Shown here in pieces: positions 35,371-44,248 of a DNA stretch of 64,000 nucleotides. The DNA lies in assembly GCF_012726235.1 (NCBI RefSeq), contig NZ_JAASAH010000003.1:310001-374000 (forward strand), written 5' to 3'. The stretch is from Streptomyces sp. HNM0574 (GTDB taxonomy: Bacteria > Actinomycetota > Actinomycetes > Streptomycetales > Streptomycetaceae). Each line of letters starts with the position of its first letter. Within the stretch, counting starts at the first letter, position 1. Under the pieces are notes generated by a model. It worked only from the letters and a program-made list of their open reading frames with translations. It did not search any database and was not told the origin of the DNA. Position numbers and translations under genes: made by a program.

Positions 35371-37665
35371 TCAGCTGTCCTCCGCGGGAGACCCCGCGAC
35401 CTCCCCGGACTCCACAGGACCGCCCGGACCCGACGCATCCTCCGGCTCCTCGGCGCCCAGCTCCTCCCCCGCGCACAGAGCCAGCACATCCCCGCCGTAC
35501 CGGTCGAGCTTCCGGCGGCCCACACCCGGGATCCGGGCCAGCGCACCCGCATCGTCCGGCACCGCCTCGGCGATGGCCAGCAGCGTCTTGTCCGTGAAAA
35601 CACAGTAGGCGGGCTGACCCAGCTGACGGGCCTGATCCGCCCGCCAGTCACGCAGCCGCTCGTACAGCACCTCGTCAAGATCCGAAGGACAGCCCTCGCA
35701 GCGCGACAGCTTCAACTCACCCGGATCGGTCAGCGAACGGCCGCACACCCGGCACTGCGCAGGCCCCCGCTGCTTGCGCGCCCGAGGACCGGACGCCCCG
35801 CCCTGGCCCCCCGCACCGAAGTCACCGCGCCCTCCGCGCTGAATACCACCCGCCCCACCCGCAGTCCGGGCAGCAGGCGAACCCGAACCGGGACGGAGAC
35901 CGTCGAGGAAACGGCTCGGGCGCCGGTTCGGACGTCCCCCCGGAGAACGGGACAGCGACCACGACAGCGACAAGTGCTCCCGGGCACGCGTGACCCCGAC
36001 ATAGAGCAGCCGCCGCTCCTCCTCGACCTGCTCGTCCGTCTTCGCGTAGGTGATCGGCAGCATGCCCTCGGTGAGACCCACCAGGAAAACCGCGTCCCAC
36101 TCCAGGCCCTTCGCCGAATGCAGGGAAGCCAACGTGACGCCCTCGACGGTGGGCGCGTGCTGCGCGTTCGCGCGCTCGTCCAGCTCCGCGACGAATTCGG
36201 CAAGTGTGGGCGGCGCCCCGCCCGCCGCCGCGCGGCCCTCGGCGAGGGCCTCCGCGAGCCGGACCAGCGCGGCCAACGACTCCCAGCGGTCACGCACCGC
36301 ACCGGACCCGGCCGGCGGCTCCGGCGTCCAGCCCTTGCCGCTGAGGACGGCACGCACCTGCGAGGGCAGATCGGCAGCCCCGTCCAGCAGACTGTCGTTC
36401 TCACCGAAACGGGCCGCGCCCCGCAGAGCGACCCCGGCCTCCCGGATCTCGGCACGCTCGAAGAACCGCTCCGCGCCCCGCAGTTGGTAGGGCACACCCG
36501 CGTCGACCAGCGCCTGCTCGTAGATCTCCGACTGGGCGTTGATCCGGTACAGCACCGCGATCTCACTCGCGGGCCGCCCCGCGTCGATGAGCTCACGGGC
36601 CCGCTTCGCGACGCCCTCGGCCTCGGTCGGCTCGTCCGCGTACTCCGTGTACACCGGCGCCGGGCCGGCCTCGCGCTGCGAGACCAGCTCCAGCCGGTGC
36701 TCCGCCGCACGACCCCTGGCCTGCGAGAGCAGACCGTTGGCCAGGCCCACCACCTGGGGTGTCGAGCGGTAGTCACGGACGAGCTTGATCACCGTGGCGT
36801 CGGGATGGCGCGTACGGAAGTTCAGCAGGTGGTCGGGGGTGGCGCCGGTGAAGGAGTAAATCGTCTGGCTGGCGTCACCCACCACGCAGAGACTCTCCCG
36901 GCCGCCGTCCCACAGCTCCAGCAGCCGCTGCTGGAGCGGGCTGACGTCCTGGTACTCGTCGACGACGAAATGCTGGTACTGGCCGCGGACCGTCTCGGCG
37001 ATGTCCGGACGGTCCTGCAGCACACCCACGGTGAGGAGCAGAACGTCCTCGAAGTCGATCACGGAGTTGTCGCGCTTCAGCTGCTCGTACGCGGCGAAGA
37101 CCTTGCTGATCTCCGCCGGGTCACGCGGAGCGTCCCGCCCGGCCTTCGCTACAGCGGCCGGATAATCGTCCGGAACGGTCTGGGTGACCTTCGACCACTC
37201 GATCTCACCCGTCATGTCCCGCAGCTCGTTGCGGTCGAGCCGGAGCCGGCAGCGCGCGGCCGCCTCTGCGACCAGCTGCACCTTGCGCTCCAGCAGCCGC
37301 GGCAGCTCACCACCGACCGCACGAGGCCAGAAGAACTGCAACTGACGCAGAGCAGCCGCGTGGAACGTACGCGCCTGGACGCCACTCGCCCCCAGCTGCC
37401 GCAGCCGGCCCCGCATCTCCCCCGCCGCGCGGCTGGTGAACGTGACGGCCAGGACCCCGGCGGGCGGCAGGACGCCGGCGCGCACGCCGTACGCGATCCG
37501 GTGCGTGATCGCGCGGGTCTTGCCCGTACCCGCGCCCGCCAGCACACAGACCGGACCGTGCAGCGACGTCGCGACCTCACGCTGCTCCGGGTCGAGCCCC
37601 TCCAGCACCGCGTCGGCGGAGTCGGGTACCGGAGGGAAGAGAGTGGAGTCCGTTGCTGCTGTCAC
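35371..37665 (-). CDS. uvrD2: UvrD2-type superfamily 1 DNA helicase with HRDC domain
   Basis: 764 residues. UvrD/PcrA motifs: Walker A VLAGAGTGKTRAI near residue 43, TFTSRAAGEMRGR, DEYQDVSPLQQ, GDASQTIYSFTGA, HSAKGLEWDAVFL and YVGVTRAREHL. The C-terminal part has a four-Cys zinc block CRVCGRSL...CEGCPSD near 655 and an HRDC domain (TLLAIAEAVPDDAGALARIPGVGRRKLDRYG), the layout of mycobacterial UvrD2. GTG 37665 is the first start. It is divergent from the mycoredoxin gene. Confidence 0.93.
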   Translation of the reverse strand: MTAATDSTLFPPVPDSADAVLEGLDPEQREVATSLHGPVCVLAGAGTGKTRAITHRIAYGVRAGVLPPAGVLAVTFTSRAAGEMRGRLRQLGASGVQARTFHAAALRQLQFFWPRAVGGELPRLLERKVQLVAEAAARCRLRLDRNELRDMTGEIEWSKVTQTVPDDYPAAVAKAGRDAPRDPAEISKVFAAYEQLKRDNSVIDFEDVLLLTVGVLQDRPDIAETVRGQYQHFVVDEYQDVSPLQQRLLELWDGGRESLCVVGDASQTIYSFTGATPDHLLNFRTRHPDATVIKLVRDYRSTPQVVGLANGLLSQARGRAAEHRLELVSQREAGPAPVYTEYADEPTEAEGVAKRARELIDAGRPASEIAVLYRINAQSEIYEQALVDAGVPYQLRGAERFFERAEIREAGVALRGAARFGENDSLLDGAADLPSQVRAVLSGKGWTPEPPAGSGAVRDRWESLAALVRLAEALAEGRAAAGGAPPTLAEFVAELDERANAQHAPTVEGVTLASLHSAKGLEWDAVFLVGLTEGMLPITYAKTDEQVEEERRLLYVGVTRAREHLSLSWSLSRSPGGRPNRRPSRFLDGLRPGSGSPAARTAGGAGGIQRGGRGDFGAGGQGGASGPRARKQRGPAQCRVCGRSLTDPGELKLSRCEGCPSDLDEVLYERLRDWRADQARQLGQPAYCVFTDKTLLAIAEAVPDDAGALARIPGVGRRKLDRYGGDVLALCAGEELGAEEPEDASGPGGPVESGEVAGSPAEDS

Positions 37666-37704
37666 CCCGCCATGCTGCCAGGTCCCACAGCCAGGCCCGG
37701 ACCG

Positions 37705-37757
37705 TTGTCCACAGCCCGGAGCGACTCCTCATACAAACCACCACACCCTGTGCATAA
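37705..37757. promoter_or_regulatory. DnaA box pair upstream of the helicase gene
   Basis: TTGTCCACA (37705-37713) is the preferred streptomycete DnaA 9-mer. TGTGCATAA (37749-37757) is the inverse of TTATGCACA, one mismatch from consensus. They sit 40-90 bases before the uvrD2 start. Possible DnaA regulation of the helicase gene; the second site is weak. Confidence 0.4.
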
Positions 37758-37860
37758 CCCGAAGCAGCCCGCACCCACCCACGAGAGACTGGGCACAGCC
37801 CGGCAGGCACCCGGGCCGGCAGACACCCCACAGGGCAGACACCGGCACCGGCCGCCGGAC

Positions 37861-37886
37861 GGGTGTGGGGTGGGGGGCGGGGGGGG
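37861..37886 (+). other. G-quadruplex-capable G-run
   Basis: Four G runs of 3, 4, 6 and 8 separated by short loops (TGT, T, C) on the plus strand, 30 bases before the -35 of the mycoredoxin sigma-R promoter. The remaining 427-base gap (37666-38092) holds the DnaA boxes and this promoter and no gene. Confidence 0.55.
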
Positions 37887-37915
37887 AGCCCCACCCCAAC
37901 GTGCACCCACCCCCG

Positions 37916-37941
37916 GGAATGCCCCGCCCTCCCAGTTCGTT
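37916..37941 (+). promoter_or_regulatory. sigma-R-type promoter of the mycoredoxin gene
   Basis: GGAAT (37916-37920) and GTT (37939-37941) are separated by exactly 18 bases. The gene downstream starts at 38093, giving a leader of about 145 bases. The match is full consensus. Confidence 0.8.
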
Positions 37942-38092
37942 CTGCCTCTGCGGTTGCGGCACCACAGCACCCCGGGCCTCCCCCGAGGCGCTCGCACCCC
38001 CAGGCCCCGCGGCTCCGAGCCGTGGCCCCGGGGCTGCGTCCCGAGCCCCAACCGCACAGATCCGACAGCAACGCGAAGGAGCGCGAGGACCC

Positions 38093-38335
38093 ATGGCGGG
38101 AACCGTGACGATGTACAGCACCACCTGGTGCGGCTACTGCCGCCGTCTGAAGGGCCAGATGGACCGCGAGGGCATCGCCTACACCGAGGTCAACATCGAG
38201 CACGACCCGGAGTCGGCGGCGTTCGTGGAGAAGGCGAACGGCGGCAACCAGACGGTTCCGACGCTGCTCTTCGCCGACGGGTCGACGCTCACCAACCCTT
38301 CCCTGGCGCAGGTGAAGGAGAAGGCGGGCGCCTGA
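38093..38335 (+). CDS. mrx1: mycoredoxin (glutaredoxin-like, mycothiol-dependent)
   Basis: 80 residues with the active site TTWCGYCRRL (CGYC near residues 13-16), a cis-Pro in QTVPTLLF and a GSTLTNPS terminal motif: the Mrx1 pattern that reduces mycothiol mixed disulfides. ATG 38093 is preceded by GAGGACCC. A full sigma-R promoter upstream places it in the thiol-stress regulon together with sigR. Confidence 0.93.
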   Translation: MAGTVTMYSTTWCGYCRRLKGQMDREGIAYTEVNIEHDPESAAFVEKANGGNQTVPTLLFADGSTLTNPSLAQVKEKAGA

Positions 38336-38348
38336 CCCGCCGCAGGGT

Positions 38349-39332
38349 TCAGAGTGCGGGTGCGGGCTTCGGCAGCGGGGCCCCGTACCAGCGTTCGATC
38401 AGCCGGGCCGCGATGGAGATGCCGGACGGAGGCAGGACCTCCCCCTTCTCGATCGCGGCCCGGAGTTCTTCGCGGGAGAACCAGCGGGCTTCGTCGATCT
38501 CCTCGCCGTCGACCTGGATCTCGTCCGAGGTGGCGCGGGCGGTGAAGCCGAGCATGAGGCTGGAGGGGAAGGGCCAGGGCTGGCTGCCGACGTAGTCGAC
38601 GCCGCCGACGGTGACGCCCGCTTCCTCGGCGACCTCGCGGACGACGGCCGCCTCCAGGGACTCGCCGGGCTCGACGAACCCGGCGAGGGTGGAGAAGCGC
38701 CCTTCGGGCCAGTGCACCTGGCGGCCGAGCAGCGCGCGGTCCTGTTCGTCCGTGACGAGCATGATCACGGCCGGGTCGGTGCGCGGGTAGTGCTCGGCGC
38801 CGCAGGCGGAGCAGCGGCGGATGTGGCCCGCTGCCGCGATGTTGGTGCGTTCGCCGCAGCGGGAGCAGAAGCGATGGGTGCGCTGCCAGTTCTCCAGGCC
38901 GATGGCGTGGGTCATGAGTTCGGCGTCGCGTTCGGACAGCAGGACGCCCGCTTCGCGGAGTCCCGCGGCGCGTGCCACGTCGTCCATGCGTCCGGGGAGG
39001 GCGTCCTTCTGGAGGGCGAAGTAGCGGACGCCGTCCTCGTCGATGCCGAGGAAGTAGCGGTGCGATTCGGTGAAGGGCGCGTCGAAGGACGGCATGGTCA
39101 CCAGTTCGGTGCCGTTGCCCTTGTCCTCGATGAGGGCCTGTCCGCCGGAGACCACGAACACCCGTGTCGTCGGGTGGCTCCAGGCTGCCGCGAGCCAGGC
39201 TTCGTCGAGCCGGTGGTGGGCGGCCCGGTCGATGCCTCCCGTGCCGGTGAGGGTGATGGGGGTTTCCCTCGGTCCCGGTGTTCCCGTGGCGGCGTGGTCG
39301 GTGTGGTCGGTGTGGTCGGTCCGGGTGGTCAC
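38349..39332 (-). CDS. nudC: NADH pyrophosphatase NudC
   Basis: 327 residues. A zinc ribbon (CSRCGE...CSACG near 153-176) precedes a Nudix box GFVEPGESLEAAVVREVAEEAG, then SQPWPFPSSLMLGF, the NudC signature that marks NAD(H)-capped RNA decapping and NADH hydrolysis. The N-terminus contains a short (ThrAspHis)3 repeat of nine-base units. Divergent orientation to the mycoredoxin gene; only 14 bases separate the converging ends. Confidence 0.95.
   Translation of the reverse strand: MTTRTDHTDHTDHAATGTPGPRETPITLTGTGGIDRAAHHRLDEAWLAAAWSHPTTRVFVVSGGQALIEDKGNGTELVTMPSFDAPFTESHRYFLGIDEDGVRYFALQKDALPGRMDDVARAAGLREAGVLLSERDAELMTHAIGLENWQRTHRFCSRCGERTNIAAAGHIRRCSACGAEHYPRTDPAVIMLVTDEQDRALLGRQVHWPEGRFSTLAGFVEPGESLEAAVVREVAEEAGVTVGGVDYVGSQPWPFPSSLMLGFTARATSDEIQVDGEEIDEARWFSREELRAAIEKGEVLPPSGISIAARLIERWYGAPLPKPAPAL
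39294..39320 (-). repeat. three 9-bp tandem repeats in the nudC N-terminus
   Basis: The plus-strand unit GTGGTCGGT occurs three times without change and encodes Thr-Asp-His repeats in the minus-strand gene. It lies before the conserved domain and can vary in copy number without a frame change. Confidence 0.8.
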
Positions 39333-39398
39333 TGCGGCTTCCTACTCCCCCTGTGACAGCGGTGGTTGGGTGCGTGTGTCGAGTCTGCCGGGGGCGGG

Positions 39399-40808
39399 TC
39401 AGGCGCCGTGCCAGTTTTCGGCCAGGTCGCCCCACAGGTGCGCGGCGGTTTCCACGCCCTTTTCCAGCAGGTCGAGTTCGACTTTCTCGTTCGGTGCGTG
39501 CCAGCCGTCGGACGGGATGGAGATGCCGAGGAAGAGGACGGGCACGTCGAGGGCGTCCTGGAGGTCGGCGGCGGGTCCGGAGCCGCCTTCGCGGGTGAAG
39601 CGGACGGTCTGTCCGAAGGCCCGTTCCATGGCGCGCGCGAGGGATTGGAGCGCGGGGTGGCCGAGGGGGGTGAGGCAGGGGCGGGTGGCGCCCCAGAAGG
39701 TGATGTCGTGCCGGATGCCGTGCGGGAGGCGCTGGGCGACCCAGTCGCGTACGGACTGCTGTACGGCGTCGGCGTCCTGTCCGGCGACGAGGCGGAAGGA
39801 AAGCTTGAGCTGGGCGGTGGAGGGGACGATGGTTTTGCCGCCGGGGCCCTGGTAGCCGCCGCTGATGCCGTTGACCTCGGCGGTGGGGCGGGCCCAGACG
39901 CGTTCGAGTGTGGTGTAGCCGTGTTCGCCGAGTGCGGCGTGCGAGTGGGCGGTGTGCAGCCAGGCGGTTTCGTCGAAGGGGAGTTCGGCGAAGAGGGCGC
40001 GTTCGCGTTCGGTGAGTTCGATGACGCCGTCGTAGAAGCCGGGGACGGTGACGCGGCGTTCGTCGTCGTGGAGTGCGGCCGCGAGGCGGGCGGCTTCGGT
40101 GGCGGGGTTGGGTACGGCGCCGCCGAAGGAGCCGGAGTGGATGTCCTGGTCCGGTCCGTGCAGGTCGATCTGGCAGTCGGTGAGTCCGCGCATGCCGGTG
40201 CAGACGGTGGGGGTGTCGGCGGACCACATGCCGGTGTCGGAGACGATCACGGCGTCGCAGGCGAGGCGTTCGGCCTGGCGGTGGACGAGGTCGGGGAAGT
40301 GCGGGGAGCCGGATTCCTCTTCGCCCTCGATGAGGAGTTTGAGGTTGACGGCGGGTGCGGTGCGGCCGGTGGCGGCGAGGTGGGCGCTGACGCCGAGGGT
40401 GTGGAAGAAGACCTGGCCCTTGTCGTCGGCGGCGCCGCGCGCGTAGAGGCGGCCGTCGTGTTCGACGGGCTCGAAGGGGTCGGTGTGCCAGCCGTCGTCG
40501 CGGGCGGCGGGCTGGACGTCGTGGTGTCCGTAGACGAGGACGGTGGGGGCGTCGGGGTCGCCGGAGGGCCATTCGGCGAAGACGGCGGGGTGGCCGGGTG
40601 TCTCCCAGATCTCGGCGACGGGGAAGCCGGTGGCCTTCAGCTTGTCGGCGAGCCATGCGGCGCTGCGCCGGACGTCGTCGGCGTGCTCCGGGTCGGCGGA
40701 GACGGAGGGGATGCGCAGCCATTCGACGAGGTCGTCGAGGAAGGCGGCACGCCGGTCCTGGATGTGGGCCCGGACCGCGCTGTCCTGGGCTGCCGGGATG
40801 GTGCTCAT
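39399..40808 (-). CDS. M20 family dipeptidase
   Basis: 469 residues. VLVYGHHDVQPA (zinc His and following Asp), DDKGQVFFH (catalytic Asp), LIEGEEESGS (catalytic Glu and zinc Glu), DTGMW and DQDIHSGSFGGAVPNPA (dimerisation lid His) are the M20 metallodipeptidase pattern (CNDP-like, two zinc ions). Cytoplasmic; substrates probably dipeptides. ATG 40808 begins MSTIPAAQDSAV; the long frame upstream is the shadow of adnB. It lies 80 bases after adnB. Confidence 0.93.
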   Translation of the reverse strand: MSTIPAAQDSAVRAHIQDRRAAFLDDLVEWLRIPSVSADPEHADDVRRSAAWLADKLKATGFPVAEIWETPGHPAVFAEWPSGDPDAPTVLVYGHHDVQPAARDDGWHTDPFEPVEHDGRLYARGAADDKGQVFFHTLGVSAHLAATGRTAPAVNLKLLIEGEEESGSPHFPDLVHRQAERLACDAVIVSDTGMWSADTPTVCTGMRGLTDCQIDLHGPDQDIHSGSFGGAVPNPATEAARLAAALHDDERRVTVPGFYDGVIELTERERALFAELPFDETAWLHTAHSHAALGEHGYTTLERVWARPTAEVNGISGGYQGPGGKTIVPSTAQLKLSFRLVAGQDADAVQQSVRDWVAQRLPHGIRHDITFWGATRPCLTPLGHPALQSLARAMERAFGQTVRFTREGGSGPAADLQDALDVPVLFLGISIPSDGWHAPNEKVELDLLEKGVETAAHLWGDLAENWHGA

Positions 40809-40888
40809 GGCATGAAGCCTATCGGGCGTACGGGTGACTCCCGCCAGCCGTGGGGCGGGTTCCGGGGCGTGCGGGGTGGGGGCGCGGG

Positions 40889-43800
40889 TCAGTCGCCGAG
40901 CAGGAGTTGTTCGAGTTCGGCGCGGTCGGGGAGGTGTGGGGGGCGGACGATGTCGCCGGAGCGTACGTGGAGGAATGCGGCGGTGACGGACGTCACGGGT
41001 ACGCCGTGCTGTTCGGCCCAGGCGAGGCGGTAGACGGCGAGCTGGAGGGGGTCGGCGTGGCGGCCGTGTCCGGTTTTCCAGTCGACGATCTCGTAGGTGG
41101 TGCTGCAGTCGGTGTGGTCGTGGCGGTAGACGGCGTCGATGCGGCCGCTGATGAGACGGCCGGCGAGCATCAGCTGGAAGGGGGCTTCGACGCGGTGGGG
41201 GACGCGGTCGGCGTAGGGGGTGCGGCGGAAGGCGGCCTTGAGGGTTTCGAGGTCGCGTTCGTCGGCGATGTCGTGGGGTTCGTCGTCGTCGGTGCGGGAG
41301 CCGGGGAGTTCTTCGGGGTCGAGGAGGGGCAGGGGGAGTTCTTCGAAGCGGGATTCGGCCCAGGTGTGGAAGCGGGTGCCGAGGCGGGCGGCTGCTTGTT
41401 GCGGGGGCCGGGGCATGGGGCGGGCGAGGTCGCGGGCGAAGGTGTCGGGGTCGGCGGCCATGCGCAGGAGCTGGGACGCGGTGAGGGTGGTGGGGAGGGG
41501 GACGTCGCGGACGGTGGCGCGGGAGCGGCGGAGTTCTCCGGCGAGGGCTTCGAGGTCCCGGTCCCAGGAGGCGGTGAGCCGGGTTTCTTCGGGGGTGAGG
41601 GTGTCGTCGTCGGGTGTGGTGCGGGGCCCGGGGACGGGTCGCGTCGGCTGTTCGTCCTCGTCGGGGCGGGCGTCGTCGGGCTGTCGGGGGACGGTGGTGG
41701 CGGGTGTGCGGCCTTCGAGGTGGTCGAGGACGGCGGCGGCTGCGGTGCGGCGGCGGGTGAGGGCGGCGGTGTCGAGGGGGAGCGGCCAGGCGTGTTCTTC
41801 GGTGCGGGTGGTGAGGGCGGGGTTCTCGTCGTCCTCGGCGGGGCCGGGGGCCCAGTGTTCGACGTCGCCGTGTGAGGGGGTTTCCTCGCAGTGGGCGCGG
41901 AGGGCTTCGAGGAAGGCGGAGGGGCCGCGGGGCCGTTTCTGTTCCGGGCCCCACCAGTGGCCGGAGCCGAGGAGCAGGGAGCGGGGGCGGGTGAAGGTGA
42001 CGTATCCGAGGCGGAGTTCTTCGGTGGACTGGTGGTCGCGGAGGGCGGTGTCGTAGTCCTTGATGCCCTTGGCGGTCCATTCGGTGATGTGGGGCAGGGT
42101 GGCGGCGTCGCCGCGGAGGGGGTGCGGGAGGACCTTGGGCTGGGCGAGCCAGGTCTCGCGGGCCTGTTCGCTGGGGAACTGTTTGGTGACGAGTCCGGGG
42201 ACGGCGACGACGTCCCATTCGAGGCCCTTGGCCTTGTGTGCGGTGAGGACCTTGACGGTGTTCTCGCCGCCGGGGAGGGAGTTGTCGAGGCCCTTTTCGT
42301 ACTGGGCGGCGGTGCGCAGGAAGCCGAGGAAGGCGAGGAGGGTGACTTCGCCGTCGAGGGAGGCGAATCCGGCGGCGACGTCGAGGAAGTTGCCGAGGGT
42401 TTCGCGGCGGCGGGCGGCGAGGGCGTGCGGGGAGGCGGAGAGTTCGACTTCGAGGCCGGTGACGGTGAGGACGCGGTGCAGGACGTCCATGAGCGGGTCG
42501 GCGAGGGAGCGGCGGAGGTCGCGGATTTCGGCGGCGAGCTGGGCGAAGCGGACCCGGGCTTCGGCGGAGAAGGGCAGGTCGTCGTTGTGGCCGTCGGAGG
42601 CGAGGAAGGTGTCGAGGGCGTCGGCGAGTGAGGTGATCTCGGTGGGGTCGACGCCTTCGACGGCGGCGGCGAGGCGTTCGTCGGTGCCGGTGTCGGTGCG
42701 GCCTTCGTGGTGGGCGACGAGGAGGCGGGCGCGGCGGCCGAGGAGGGCGAGGTCGCGGGGGCCGATGCGCCAGCGGGGGCCGGTGAGGAGGCGGACGAGG
42801 GCGGCGTTGGCGGTGGGGTCCTGGAGGACTTCGCAGGTGGCGACGAGGTCGGCGATCTCGGGGAGGTGGAGGAGTCCGGAGAGGCCGACGACTTCGACGG
42901 GGATGTCGCGGGCGACGAGGGCGCCCTGGATTTCGGCGAAGTGGGTGGCGCTGCGGCAGAGTACGGCGATTTCGCCGGGTGGGGTTCCGGTGCGGACGAG
43001 GTGGGCGAGGGAGTCGGCGAGCCAGTCGAGTTCTTCGGCGTGGGTGGGGAGGAGGGCGCAGCGGACGCGTCCGTCGTGTTCGGCGCCGGGGGCGGGGCGG
43101 AGGGCTTCGACGCCTTCGTGCCGTTCGCGGAGGGGGGCGGCGAGGGTGTTGGCGAGGTGGAGGAGGCGGCCGCCGCTGCGGCGGTTCTCGCTGAGGGAGC
43201 GGCGGGCGGCGGGGGTGCCGTCGGCGTGGGGGAAGTGGTGGGGGAAGTCGTCGAGGTTGGCGACGGAGGCGCCGCGCCAGCCGTAGATGGCCTGGCAGGG
43301 GTCGCCGACGGCGGTGACGGCGTGGCCGGTGCCGCCGCCGAAGAGGCCGGCGAGCATGACGCGCTGGGCGACGGAGGTGTCCTGGTATTCGTCGAGGAGG
43401 ACGACGCGGTACTGCTCGCGGAGGAGGCGGCCGGTTTCGGGGACGTCGCGGGCGAGGCGGGCGGCGGCGGCGATCTGGTCGCCGAAGTCGAGGAGGTCGC
43501 GGCGGTGTTTGCGGTCGCGGTATTCCTCGACGAGGCCGAGGAGTTCCTGTCGTGCTTCGGCGGTGCGGGGGATTTTCCGCAGGGCGGCGTTGCTGAGGCG
43601 GGCGGTTTCGAGGGTGGTGCGGAGGTCCTGGTCGTGTGCGCGGAGGGTGTGGGGCGGGACGAGGTGTTCGGCGAGTTCGCCGTCGAGGGCGAGGAGGTCT
43701 TCGACGAGGGCGCTGACGGTTTTGGTGAGGCCGGTGTAGGGGCCGGGGGCGGTGCGGAGGACGGCGGCGGCGAGCTGGTACCGGGTGGCGTCGGCGAGGA

Positions 43801-44206
43801 GGCGGGCGCCGGGTTCGATGCCGAGGCGGAGGCCGTGGTCGGTGAGGAGGCGTCCGGCGAAGGCGTGGTAGGTGGAGATCTGGGGTTCGCCGGGGGTGTC
43901 GTCGGGGTCGGCGGGGTCGGGGTCGGTGACGCCTGCCTGGACGAGGGCTTTGCGGACGCGTTCGGCGAGTTCTCCGGCGGCTTTGTTGGTGAAGGTCAGG
44001 CCGAGGACTTCGCCGGGTGCGACCTGGCCGGTGCCGACGAGCCAGACGACGCGGGCGGCCATGACGGTGGTTTTGCCGGATCCGGCTCCGGCCACGACGG
44101 CTTGCGGAGCGGGCGGTGCGGTGGCGCACGCCAGCTGCTCCGGGGTGAAGGGGATGCCGAGGAGCGCTTTGAGCTCTTCGGGGTGGTTGAGGGCCGGCAC
44201 ACCCAT
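40889..44206 (-). CDS. adnB: AdnB-like helicase-nuclease subunit
   Basis: 1105 residues. UvrD-type motor: Walker A VAGAGSGKTTVMAARV near 40, TFTNKAAGELAER, DEYQDTSVAQR, GDPCQAIYGWRGAS and TAHKAKGLEWDVVAVPG. The C-terminal RecB-type nuclease has GRIDAVYR, YEIVDWKTG and DPLQLAVYRLAW, with all catalytic Asp, Glu/Asp-x-Lys and Gln residues present. It resembles the mycobacterial AdnB subunit that drives translocation in double-strand break resection. It follows the adnA-like gene by 42 bases, so the two form an operon and likely a heterodimer. Confidence 0.9.
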   Translation of the reverse strand: MGVPALNHPEELKALLGIPFTPEQLACATAPPAPQAVVAGAGSGKTTVMAARVVWLVGTGQVAPGEVLGLTFTNKAAGELAERVRKALVQAGVTDPDPADPDDTPGEPQISTYHAFAGRLLTDHGLRLGIEPGARLLADATRYQLAAAVLRTAPGPYTGLTKTVSALVEDLLALDGELAEHLVPPHTLRAHDQDLRTTLETARLSNAALRKIPRTAEARQELLGLVEEYRDRKHRRDLLDFGDQIAAAARLARDVPETGRLLREQYRVVLLDEYQDTSVAQRVMLAGLFGGGTGHAVTAVGDPCQAIYGWRGASVANLDDFPHHFPHADGTPAARRSLSENRRSGGRLLHLANTLAAPLRERHEGVEALRPAPGAEHDGRVRCALLPTHAEELDWLADSLAHLVRTGTPPGEIAVLCRSATHFAEIQGALVARDIPVEVVGLSGLLHLPEIADLVATCEVLQDPTANAALVRLLTGPRWRIGPRDLALLGRRARLLVAHHEGRTDTGTDERLAAAVEGVDPTEITSLADALDTFLASDGHNDDLPFSAEARVRFAQLAAEIRDLRRSLADPLMDVLHRVLTVTGLEVELSASPHALAARRRETLGNFLDVAAGFASLDGEVTLLAFLGFLRTAAQYEKGLDNSLPGGENTVKVLTAHKAKGLEWDVVAVPGLVTKQFPSEQARETWLAQPKVLPHPLRGDAATLPHITEWTAKGIKDYDTALRDHQSTEELRLGYVTFTRPRSLLLGSGHWWGPEQKRPRGPSAFLEALRAHCEETPSHGDVEHWAPGPAEDDENPALTTRTEEHAWPLPLDTAALTRRRTAAAAVLDHLEGRTPATTVPRQPDDARPDEDEQPTRPVPGPRTTPDDDTLTPEETRLTASWDRDLEALAGELRRSRATVRDVPLPTTLTASQLLRMAADPDTFARDLARPMPRPPQQAAARLGTRFHTWAESRFEELPLPLLDPEELPGSRTDDDEPHDIADERDLETLKAAFRRTPYADRVPHRVEAPFQLMLAGRLISGRIDAVYRHDHTDCSTTYEIVDWKTGHGRHADPLQLAVYRLAWAEQHGVPVTSVTAAFLHVRSGDIVRPPHLPDRAELEQLLLGD

Positions 44207-44248
44207 GACGCTAGCGGCCGCCTCTGACAGCGGGCGCCGGGGTCGGGG

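Noticed and set aside
35353..38595. A 1080-codon plus-strand frame opposite uvrD2
   Set aside because: Arg/Pro/Gln-rich shadow; the minus strand has clear helicase motifs.
39399..44129. A 1576-codon minus-strand open frame covering the dipeptidase and most of the adnB region
   Set aside because: Only the last 470 codons (from ATG 40808) read as an M20 dipeptidase. The rest is an Arg/Pro-rich shadow of adnB in another frame, expected at this GC content.
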